Positions 56,678-64,000 of a DNA stretch of 64,000 bases are shown here, one piece after another (positions within the stretch are counted from its first letter, which is position 1; each line of letters starts with the position of its first letter). Source of the stretch: Bradyrhizobium sp. CB1650 (GTDB lineage Bacteria; Pseudomonadota; Alphaproteobacteria; Rhizobiales; Xanthobacteraceae); NCBI RefSeq assembly GCF_029761915.1, contig NZ_CP121695.1, positions 2,385,501-2,449,500 of the forward strand, read 5' to 3'. The notes below the pieces were generated by a model that saw nothing but the letters and a program-made list of their open reading frames with translations, was not told the DNA's origin and made no database searches. The position numbers and the translations under genes are program-made.

Positions 56678-56848
56678 CTCGGTCTCATGCAGCATGGGGG
56701 GTCGGGGAAGGACGAAAGGAGCCTATACCACCTGCCCGGGCAGTGCACAAACCGCGCTTTTGTCGCGCAAAACCGCGCTGTCGCGCCCTGAGACAGGGTG
56801 CAAAACGCTCATGAGTCCAACGGGTTCCGCGAGACGGCGGGACGCGCT

Positions 56849-57523
56849 CTAGTGGTGCTTCTTGGCCGGCTTTTTCGTCGCAGGTGCCGGGGCGGCCGCG
56901 GGCCGGGCCGGTTGCTCCTCGGGCAGTTTGGCGAAGGTCAGGATCTGCAATTGCCCGTTGGCCGTCGAGGTCGGCTTCGCGCGGTCGAGAAATTGCTCCT
57001 CGCCGAGGCCGATCGGGTGCAGCCGTTTGGTCGAGATCTTGAACGTGTTCACCAAAACGTCACGGATCGCATCGGCGCGGCGCTGGCTCAGGATCGCATT
57101 GGCTTCCCGCGTCTTCGAATTGGATTCGACGTGGCCGACGATCAGGAACGTGTAGGACAGCAGCGAGGAATGAACCAGCGCGTCCGCGATGCGGCCGACG
57201 GTCTGGTAGGAGTCCGGCTGGATGATCGGCGTGTCGGCATCGAACTGGATCTGCGCGTTGAAGGCGGGCAGCTTGGCGAGGTCGGGCGCGATCAGCGGCC
57301 TGTTCACCGGGCCCGGATCGTTCTTGATGCGCGCCTTCGCGCGCTCCATCACCTGCTGCTTCAGCGCAGGGATGTCGACCTCGGCCGCCTCTTCGAAATG
57401 GTTGAGCTTGCCGACGATGTCGTCGCGGGTCGGCGCCGTCTGCGCGCCGGCGGCGCCCGCGAGCAGGGCGAGGCCGAGCGCGATGCCAATTCCGGCGGTG
57501 GAAAACCTGCTCGCGCGCATCAT
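56849..57523 (-). CDS. OmpA-family peptidoglycan-binding protein
   Basis: A 224-residue exported protein. After a signal peptide (IGIALGLALLAGAAGA) the OmpA-like domain spans ~95-200: FNAQIQFDADTPIIQPDSY, then GHVESNSKTREANAILSQRR. The usual GHTDxxG is GHVESNS here, with the diaminopimelate-binding Asp changed to Glu, while the conserved Arg is kept. The C terminus is Ala/Pro/Lys-rich, ending KKPAKKHH. Its start overlaps the stop of the Cys-rich gene upstream (ATGA), so the two form an operon. Confidence 0.86.
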   Translation of the reverse strand: MMRASRFSTAGIGIALGLALLAGAAGAQTAPTRDDIVGKLNHFEEAAEVDIPALKQQVMERAKARIKNDPGPVNRPLIAPDLAKLPAFNAQIQFDADTPIIQPDSYQTVGRIADALVHSSLLSYTFLIVGHVESNSKTREANAILSQRRADAIRDVLVNTFKISTKRLHPIGLGEEQFLDRAKPTSTANGQLQILTFAKLPEEQPARPAAAPAPATKKPAKKHH

Positions 57524-57945
57524 CGATATCCCGCGTCGTCGACGGCCTTCAGGCAGTTGTTGCTGATGCCCTTGGGCGTCGAGACCAGGCAGGGGATCGA
57601 CTTGCTGGTCTCCTTGGTCGAGCCGCCGCAGACCTTGACGATCTCGCGCTGGCAGGCGTTCGCCACCGTGATGCGGGCGGCGACACGCTTCTGGATGGCG
57701 TCAAAGGCTTTGAGGTAGTCGCTCTGGCATTGCGGCGACAGCACGTCGCGGTTGCGGGACAGGCACTCCTTCAGGCGGGTCGAGTCCGGATTGACGCCGC
57801 GGCAATTGGCGACGATCTCCGCGCCGCAGCTCTTGGCCAACATCCCGATCGAATCGCCAAAGCTCATGGTCTCCGCCGCCGCAAGCGACGGCATCCCCAA
57901 TGCCAGCACGATCAGTGTGATGGAGCCCCGGACCATGGTTCGCAT
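57520..57945 (-). CDS. Exported cysteine-rich protein
   Basis: A 141-residue secreted protein. Signal peptide RGSITLIVLALGMPSLAAA; the rest carries about nine cysteines, including SCGAEIVANCRGVNPDSTRL, CLSRNRDVLSPQC and NACQREIVKVCGG, resembling the GLG1-type cysteine-rich repeat. Oxidised periplasmic disulfides are likely. Its stop overlaps the OmpA-domain gene start. The partner role is unknown. Confidence 0.78.
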   Translation of the reverse strand: MRTMVRGSITLIVLALGMPSLAAAETMSFGDSIGMLAKSCGAEIVANCRGVNPDSTRLKECLSRNRDVLSPQCQSDYLKAFDAIQKRVAARITVANACQREIVKVCGGSTKETSKSIPCLVSTPKGISNNCLKAVDDAGYR

Positions 57946-58027
57946 CTGATACGGGGAAGTTCGCGATGGTCAAGGGGCGTGGATGGAAGAAAGCGGGCGG
58001 CGTTACGCCGCCGCAACACAGGGCCGC

Positions 58028-60608
58028 TCACGCCCGCTGCACAAAACTGTCCACGACCTTCTTCTCGCCGGCCTTGTCGAAGGCGATGGTGAGCTTGTTG
58101 CCGTCGATCTTGGTGACGTGGCCGTAGCCGAATTTCTGGTGGAAGACGCGGTCGGAGAGCGAGAATTCCGAGGTCGTACCGGTGGATTTGGCCACCAGCT
58201 CGCCCTCGATCGTCAGGGGCCCGCGGCGACGGGAGGAGAAGCTGCCGAAGTCGGGCGAGGACGAAGAGGAGGAAAACGGCGCGGTATCTTCCTCGAAGCC
58301 GCCACGGTTGCCACCGCTGCGGCCGCCGCCCCGGTTGCGGTTGGCCTGGGCGCGCTGCCAGCCCGGCGTCGAATAGCTGGAGCCGAACGCTTCCATGTCG
58401 TCGAATCGCGAGGCGCCGTAGCCGCCGGTGCCGCCCCAGGCCGAGCCGCCCTTGGATTCCGTGATCTCGACATTGGCCGCCGGCAATTCGTCGAGGAAGC
58501 GCGACGGGATCGTGGTCGACCAGGTGCCATGAATCCGGCGGTTGGTCGCAAAATAGATCTTTGCGCGACGCCTTGCGCGGGTCAGGCCGACATGGCCGAG
58601 CCGTCGCTCTTCCTCGAGGCCCGCGCGGCCCTGCTCGTCCAGCGTGCGCTGGCTTGGGAACAGGCCTTCCTCCCAGCCCGGCAGGAACACGTTGTCGAAT
58701 TCGAGCCCCTTGGCCGAATGCAGCGTCATCAGCGACACCGCGTCCTCGTCGGCCTCGCCGTCGCGGTCCATCACCAGCGCGATGTGCTCGAGGAAGCCCT
58801 GCAGGTTCTCGAACTCCTCCATCGACCGCACCAGTTCTTTCAGGTTCTCCAGCCGGCCCGCGGCATCCGCCGAGCGATCCTTCTGCCACATCTCGGTGTA
58901 GCCGCTCTCGTCGAGCACGATCTGGGCGAGATCGGTATGCGCGGTCACCTCGCGCTGAGCGCGCCAGCGGTCGAACTGGGTGACGAGGTCGCGCAGGGAG
59001 CCGCGCGCCTTCGGCTTCAGCTCGTCGGTCTCGACCACGGCGCGTGCCGCCTCGAACAAGGGAATGCGGCGCTTGCGGGCGTGGTCGTGCAGCATCTGCA
59101 CGGTGGCATCGCCGAGCCCGCGCTTGGGCGTGTTGACGATGCGCTCGAAGGCGAGGTCGTCGGCGGGCGAATTGATGACACGCAAATAAGCCAGCGCGTC
59201 GCGGATTTCGGCGCGCTCGTAGAAGCGCGGGCCGCCGATCACGCGATAGGGCAAGCCGAGCGTGACGAAGCGGTCTTCGAACTCGCGCATCTGGTAGGAG
59301 GCGCGCACCAGGATCGCGATCTCGTTGAGCTTCTCGCCGATGCGCTGGAGCTGCTCGATCTCCTCTCCGATGCCGCGGGCTTCCTCTTCCGAATCCCACG
59401 AGCCGGTCACCGTGACCTTCTCGCCGTCCTGATCCTCGGTGCGCAGCGTCTTGCCGAGCCGGCCTTCATTGTGCGCGATCAGATGCGAGGCGGCGGCGAG
59501 GATGTGGCCGGTCGAACGGTAGTTGCGCTCGAGGCGAATGACCTTGGCGCCGGGAAAATCGTGCTCGAAGCGCAGGATGTTGTCGACCTCGGCGCCGCGC
59601 CAGCCATAGATCGACTGGTCGTCGTCGCCGACGCAGCAGATGTTCTTGGTGGGAAGCTTCTTCTCCCTCTCCCCGCTTGCGGGGAGAGGGTCGGGGTGAG
59701 GGGGGGCCTCCACGAGCTCGGTGCTTGGAGTCCCCCTCACCCGATTTGCTTCGCAAATCGACCTCTCCCCGCAAGCGGGGAGAGGTGAAGGAAGAGGTCG
59801 CCTGCGACAACAGTCGCAGCCACAGATACTGCGCGACGTTGGTGTCCTGATATTCGTCGACCAGGATGTATTTGAAGCGCTGCTGGTACTGCCGCAGGAT
59901 GTCCGGGTGCTCGCGGAAGATGCGGATGTTCTCCAGCAGCAGGTCGCCGAAATCGGCGGCGTTCAAAATCTTCAACCGCTCCTGGTAGCTCGCATAGAGT
60001 TTGCCGCCCTTGCCGTTGGCGAACATCGCGGCTTCGCCGCCAGGCACCTGCGACGGCATCAGGCCGCGGTTCTTCCAGCCGTCGATCAGGCCCGCCAGCA
60101 TGCGCGCCGGCCAGCGCTTGTCGTCGATGTTCTCGGCCTGCAGGAGCTGCTTCAGAAGGCGCACCTGGTCGTCGACGTCGAGCACGGTGAAATTCGACTT
60201 GAGCTGCGCCAGCTCGGCATGGGTGCGCAGGATGCGGCCGCCGATCGAGTGGAAGGTGCCGAGCCACGGCATGCCTTCGACCGCATGGCCGAGCATCTGG
60301 CCGAGCCGATGCTTCATCTCCCGCGCGGCCTTGTTGGTGAAGGTCACCGACAGGATCTCAGCCGGGCGCGCGCGGCCTTGGCTCAGGATGTGGGCGATGC
60401 GCGTGGTCAGCACCCGCGTCTTGCCGGTGCCCGCGCCGGCCAGCACCAGCACCGGGCCGTCCAGCGTCTCCACCGCCTCGCGCTGCTCCGGATTGAGACC
60501 GGACAGATACTTTGGCCCCACCGAGGCGCGCGCGCGTGCGGCAATGCCGCCGACCGCGGGCTGGTGGTCGGGAACGCTGTGGGACGTGATCTTGCTCGGC
60601 TCGGTCAT
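58028..60608 (-). pseudogene. uvrD: UvrD/PcrA-type helicase gene, interrupted by a palindromic repeat and frameshifted
   Basis: SF1A DNA helicase acting in nucleotide-excision and mismatch repair. The 5' part (59791-60608) encodes LAGAGTGKTRVL (motif I) and ILVDEYQDTNVAQYLWL (motif II). The 3' part (58028 to about 59660) encodes CCVGDDDQSIYGWRGA (motif III), LMTLHSAKGLEF and VGLTRARRRAKIYFA (motif VI). Between them the repeat 59663-59790 is inserted; the two parts are in frames that differ by one base. Removing one base would restore one protein of about 859 residues, the usual size, so the error could be a single extra base in a 7-base G run (59700-59706) or a real mutation. ATG 60608 is the likely start; one at 60662 is possible. 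Confidence 0.85.
59663..59790. repeat. Palindromic repeat inserted in uvrD (family D)
   Basis: About 128 bases with arms ctctccccgcttgcggggag / ctccccgcaagcggggagag, and a middle in which gatttgcttcgcaaatc forms an inner hairpin. It interrupts the codons between the LLSQ and TKNICC parts of the helicase. The same arms occur in the intergenic repeats at 8851 and 52264. Confidence 0.9.
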
Positions 60609-60858
60609 GCGAATCATTGGGCCCCACGATGGCACCGCGGGGTGGCGGAAGGGAGCCTTCATAACAGGGATTACCGCCTATATGGGGCGGAGGGGAGGGG
60701 TTTTCCACGTACGGGGAAGGCCGATTTGTTCCTGCGGGCCCAGCGAATTTCCATCCTGAACGGGCCGGAACCATCGTTCCGCGGTCGAGATTGTCTGGAC
60801 AGGTGAGGCGCGGTGGTCAGCCGCGCCGATCGCAGACATCAAGACAGAGGTTTGGACC

Positions 60859-61032
60859 ATGCTTGGCTGGGTTGTGACGTTTCTGGTGATCGCGCTGATC
60901 GCCGGTATTCTGGGCTTCGGCGGCATCGCTGGCGCTTCGATCGAAATCGCCAAGGTCATCTTCTTCATCGCGGTTGTGCTGTTCCTGATCTCGGCCGTGG
61001 TGGGATTGGCCCGCGGCCGCACCAGGGTCTAG
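60859..61032 (+). CDS. Small DUF1328 membrane protein
   Basis: A 57-residue inner-membrane protein with two hydrophobic segments: MLGWVVTFLVIALIAGILGF and VIFFIAVVLFLISAVVGLAR. This is the DUF1328/YtjA family, found in many proteobacteria; function unknown, often linked to envelope stress. The upstream gacagagg is a fair ribosome site. Its stop is immediately followed by the stop of the convergent thioesterase gene. Confidence 0.88.
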   Translation: MLGWVVTFLVIALIAGILGFGGIAGASIEIAKVIFFIAVVLFLISAVVGLARGRTRV

Positions 61033-61539
61033 CTAGCGCTTCGAGGGCATCGCCACGTTTCGGCCGATGCCCTCGGGGCGCGCCACGGCGCTGTGCGCCT
61101 TGACGACGGCCTGGATGCGCTCGCGGATGTCAGGCGGAAAGGGCCCCACCTTTCGTGACCCCATGTCGATGTGGAGGGACATGTTCTCCGAGGTGGCCGA
61201 TAACCAGCCCTCGGTCGCGTGCCGCAGCTCCTCGAAGGTGTGCAGCCGCTTGTCATCGGCCTCCAGCAGCCAGACCGAGACCTGCACGGGATCGCCGAGA
61301 TGGATCTCGCGCAAGTAGCGCACGTGGCATTCGGCGGTGAAGGTCGAGCCGTTGCGCTCTTTCATATAGGTCGGCCCGATCCCGAGCTTCAGCCAAAGCT
61401 GGTCGATCGCCCGGTCGAACATCACGTTGTAATAGGCCATGTTGAGATGGCCGTTATAGTCGATCCATTGCGGCTCGATCTGCATGATCGAGGCGCGGAA
61501 CGGTTCGGCCTCGGGCGCCTCAGTGGTCGTCTCCGGCAT
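61033..61539 (-). CDS. Hot-dog fold acyl-CoA thioesterase-like protein
   Basis: A 168-residue single-domain hot-dog enzyme. QWIDYNGHLNMAYYNVMFDRA carries the D-x-x-G-H-x-N motif of the 4-hydroxybenzoyl-CoA-type thioesterase family, whose Asp is catalytic; AECHVRYLREIHLGDPVQVS follows. ATG 61539 has GGAAGGAAAG just before it; a start at 61578 is less likely. The convergent DUF1328 gene ends with no gap. It is divergent from the flavoprotein gene, from which it is about 100 bases apart. Confidence 0.85.
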   Translation of the reverse strand: MPETTTEAPEAEPFRASIMQIEPQWIDYNGHLNMAYYNVMFDRAIDQLWLKLGIGPTYMKERNGSTFTAECHVRYLREIHLGDPVQVSVWLLEADDKRLHTFEELRHATEGWLSATSENMSLHIDMGSRKVGPFPPDIRERIQAVVKAHSAVARPEGIGRNVAMPSKR

Positions 61540-61641
61540 CTTTCCTTCCAATTTCTTCCCGCCAGTTCTTGCCGCCATGCGTCCGGTCCCTTGACTTGAC
61601 CGGTCATATGTCCTTTGCCACGGTTTCTTCTGTCGGGAGGA

Positions 61642-63072
61642 ATGTCCGTGGGTACGACCATCACCAATAATCCGCCGCGGCCGGAGCCGAAAGCCCTCGC
61701 AAGCGCGCTGGAGCAGCTTGCCGCACGCTTCGGCAACCGGCTCGTCACCTCACAGGCCGTACGCGAGCAGCACGGCCACACCACCACATGGATCGCCAAC
61801 CAGCCGCCGGACGGCGTGGTGATGGCGCAGGAGACCGCCGACATCCAGGACGTGGTGCGGATCTGCGCCAAAAATCGCGTGCCCGTCATCGCCTTCGGCA
61901 CCGGCACCTCGCTCGAGGGCCAGGTCAATGCGCCGGCGGGCGGCATCTGCATCGACCTGCGCGACATGAACAAGGTGCTCGCGGTGCATGCCGAGGACCT
62001 CGACTGCGTGATCCAGCCCGGCGTCACCCGCAAGGCGCTCAACGAGCATCTGCGCGACCAGGGCTTGTTCTTCCCGATCGACCCCGGCGCGGACGCCTCG
62101 CTCGGCGGCATGGCCTCGACGCGCGCTTCCGGCACCAATGCGGTGCGCTACGGCACCATGCGCGACAGCGTGCTGGCGCTGAAAGTCGTGCGCGGCGATG
62201 GCGAGATCATTACGACCGGCACGCGCGCGAAGAAGTCATCGGCGGGCTACGACCTGACGCATCTCTTCGTCGGCGCCGAAGGCACGCTCGGCATCATCTC
62301 GGAATTGACCATCCGCCTGCGCGGCATTCCCGAGACGATCGCGGCCGGCGCGGTCTCGTTCGAGACCGTGCATGGCGCCTGCCAGGCGGTGATCCTGGCG
62401 ATCCAGACCGGCATTCCCGTCGCTCGTATCGAGCTCCTCAATGCCGCTCAGGTGAAGGCCTGCAATGCCTATTCGAAGCTGACGCTGCCGGAGACGCCGC
62501 TGCTGCTCATGGAATTCCACGGCAGCGAGATCGAGGTTGCCGAGCAGTCCAAGGCCTTCGGCGAGATCGCGAAGGACTGCGGCGGCGGCGACTTCTCCTG
62601 GACCACCAAGCCCGAGGATCGCACCAAGCTGTGGCAGGCGCGGCACGATGCCTATTGGTCGGTGAAGGCGCTGCGGACGGGTGACAGCGTCGGCGTCGTC
62701 GCGACCGATGTCTGCGTGCCGATCTCGCGCCTTGCGGACTGCGTCAGCGAGACCGAGGACGATCTCGAGCGGCTCAAGCTCCTGTCGCCGATCGTCGGCC
62801 ATGTCGGCGACGGCAATTTCCACTGCTCGCTGGTCTGCGACGTCAACGATCCCGACGAGATGGCGCGCGGCGAGGAGTTCATGCATCGCCTGGTCGAGCG
62901 CGCGCAGGCGATGGACGGCACCTGCACCGGCGAGCACGGCATCGGCCAGGGCAAGCAGAAGTACCTGAAGGCCGAGCTCGGCCCCGAGGCGCTTGATGCG
63001 ATGCGGGCGCTGAAGAAGGCGCTCGATCCGCAGAATATCTTCAACCCCGGCAAGATCGTGCCGGAGGCGTAG
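61642..63072 (+). CDS. FAD-linked oxidase, GlcD / D-lactate dehydrogenase family
   Basis: A 476-residue flavoprotein of the vanillyl-alcohol-oxidase fold. The FAD domain shows PVIAFGTGTSLEGQVNAPAG and PIDPGADASLGGMASTRASG, with THLFVGAEGTLGIISELTIR. The C-terminal half has VGHVGDGNFHCSLVCDVND with catalytic-region His, and TCTGEHGIGQGKQKYLKAEL followed by LDPQNIFNPGKI. This pattern is shared by D-lactate dehydrogenase (cytochrome), glycolate oxidase GlcD and D-2-hydroxyglutarate dehydrogenase. No glcE or glcF follows, so a single-subunit D-lactate-type enzyme is more likely. ATG 61642 with gggagga is the start. Confidence 0.88.
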   Translation: MSVGTTITNNPPRPEPKALASALEQLAARFGNRLVTSQAVREQHGHTTTWIANQPPDGVVMAQETADIQDVVRICAKNRVPVIAFGTGTSLEGQVNAPAGGICIDLRDMNKVLAVHAEDLDCVIQPGVTRKALNEHLRDQGLFFPIDPGADASLGGMASTRASGTNAVRYGTMRDSVLALKVVRGDGEIITTGTRAKKSSAGYDLTHLFVGAEGTLGIISELTIRLRGIPETIAAGAVSFETVHGACQAVILAIQTGIPVARIELLNAAQVKACNAYSKLTLPETPLLLMEFHGSEIEVAEQSKAFGEIAKDCGGGDFSWTTKPEDRTKLWQARHDAYWSVKALRTGDSVGVVATDVCVPISRLADCVSETEDDLERLKLLSPIVGHVGDGNFHCSLVCDVNDPDEMARGEEFMHRLVERAQAMDGTCTGEHGIGQGKQKYLKAELGPEALDAMRALKKALDPQNIFNPGKIVPEA

Positions 63073-63194
63073 CGTCGGCCTGTTGCGGCGAGACGGCCGC
63101 GACACGGCCGGCGCGGGAACTTTCGGCCGTCCGACCGGTTCCAAATCCCGACACGTTCCGATGCCTTACTGGAGCGGATCTGCGGGAGCGTAGG

Positions 63195-64000
63195 ATGTTG
63201 CGACCAGTCGTTGGAATTGCTGCGATGGCGCTGGCTTGCATGCTGGCAGGCGCGGCTCTGGCAAAAGGCGGTGGTGGTCATGGCGGTGGCCACGGTGGCG
63301 GCCATGGCGGCGGTCACGGCGGTGGCCATCACGGTGGTGGCCATCACGGCGGTGGACATCACGGTGGCGGCCATTTCGGCCATCACGGCTTCGGTCATGC
63401 GCATTTCGGCGGCGGGCATCACGGCGGCGGAAGGTTCGGAGCCGTCGGGCGGCACGGTGGCCCGAACTTCGGTCAGGTCCGCAGTGCAGCCGTGCGTCCC
63501 GCCAACCTCCGCGCGCTGAACCTGCACGCCGGCGCATTTCGGAACGGCCGCTTGATCAGCAATCCCGCCGCGCGCGCCCAGATTGCGGCCGCAGCGGCGC
63601 TGGTTGGCTGGCACGGTGCGGGCAGCGGATGGTGGCAGCATCCCGGCGGCTTCTATGGCTGGGTCGGACCGCTGTTCTGGCCGTTCGCCTATAACGATCT
63701 CTACGACTACACCATCTGGGGCGACGGTCTGGGCTTCTGGGGCTACGGTTATCCGGACATCTACGCCGGCATCTTCGGCCCCTATGGCTATGACGGTCTC
63801 GCAAGCTACATGCCGCAACGTCCCTCGGGACGGCGGCAGGCCAGGGGCGTTCCGCTCGATCAGCTCTGCGGCAGCGATCGTCGCGAGATCACCGGTCTGC
63901 CGGTCGATCAGATCGCGGACGCGGTGCAGCCGACGGACGCACAGGGCGCCAATCTCGACGAACTCGGCAATGCCTCGATTGAGGCGGCGGGAATCATCCG
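63195..64000 (+). CDS. Exported Gly/His-rich protein with Spy/CpxP-like C-terminal region (5' part)
   Basis: Frame open from ATG 63195 to the window end, so the gene is cut. After a signal peptide (IAAMALACMLAGAALA) lies a 55-residue stretch of repeated Gly-Gly-His / Gly-Gly-Gly-His, then an aromatic Gly/Tyr/Trp-rich part (GWVGPLFWPFAYNDLYDYT). The last visible part, QLCGSDRREITGLPVDQIAD and AVQPTDAQGANLDELGNAS, resembles the LTXXQ region of Spy/CpxP-like periplasmic chaperones. The His-rich part could bind metal ions. The gagcgtagg site precedes the ATG. Confidence 0.8.
   Translation, partial: MLRPVVGIAAMALACMLAGAALAKGGGGHGGGHGGGHGGGHGGGHHGGGHHGGGHHGGGHFGHHGFGHAHFGGGHHGGGRFGAVGRHGGPNFGQVRSAAVRPANLRALNLHAGAFRNGRLISNPAARAQIAAAAALVGWHGAGSGWWQHPGGFYGWVGPLFWPFAYNDLYDYTIWGDGLGFWGYGYPDIYAGIFGPYGYDGLASYMPQRPSGRRQARGVPLDQLCGSDRREITGLPVDQIADAVQPTDAQGANLDELGNASIEAAGII

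Overview
The window looks like a chromosome segment of a Bradyrhizobium-type alphaproteobacterium (Rhizobiales). I infer this from the GC-rich coding sequence, the gene order of the division and cell-wall (dcw) cluster, an FtsZ with a very long C-terminal linker, the high density of dispersed palindromic repeats between genes, and several small proteins that look Bradyrhizobium-like. I recognise these proteins from their motifs only; no database search was run.

Bases 1-15600 carry the distal dcw cluster on the plus strand: murE (3' end), murF, mraY, murD, ftsW, murG, murC, murB, ddl, ftsQ, ftsA and ftsZ. They make UDP-MurNAc-pentapeptide, lipid I and lipid II, and the divisome. A strong terminator follows ftsZ. 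Next come lpxC (lipid A), bamD (outer-membrane assembly), recN (break repair) and ligA (DNA ligase). Five successive junctions in the dcw cluster, from murD/ftsW to murB/ddl, each contain a palindromic repeat.

Bases 22116-36161 hold mixed housekeeping genes: a Bcr/CflA-type drug exporter, aminopeptidase P, prmA, a Flp pilin, a PYROXD2/CrtI-like oxidoreductase with a 47-residue partner gene, a membrane protein fused to a spermidine-synthase-like domain, a periplasmic glycerophosphodiesterase, an L,D-transpeptidase and an ABC-2 exporter. Bases 36438-40727 contain two paralogous secreted alpha/beta hydrolases, one with a LysM domain. Between them lie a TMEM175-like channel and a hydrolase divergent from a CGNR-type regulator across tandem operator-like repeats.

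Bases 40809-47774 are the most accessory-looking part. A 1362-residue FecR-VCBS-RTX giant protein is divergent from a second FecR-domain protein, a TPR protein and two PilZ proteins with complete c-di-GMP motifs. This suggests a c-di-GMP-linked cell-surface module. Bases 47890-52225 form a tartrate/D-malate catabolic locus (ttuC, MFS importer, LysR regulator, aspartate-dehydrogenase-like enzyme) with a clear T-N11-A operator.

Bases 52337-64000 hold a sorbosone-dehydrogenase-like protein, two small coupled genes, a probable lipid-modification operon (Mpo1-like, SDR, ICMT-like), an OmpA-domain/Cys-rich pair, a uvrD helicase gene interrupted and frameshifted by a palindromic repeat, a DUF1328 protein, a thioesterase, a GlcD-like flavoprotein and the 5' part of a His/Gly-rich exported protein cut by the window edge. 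I saw no tRNA, rRNA, CRISPR array, transposase or prophage gene.
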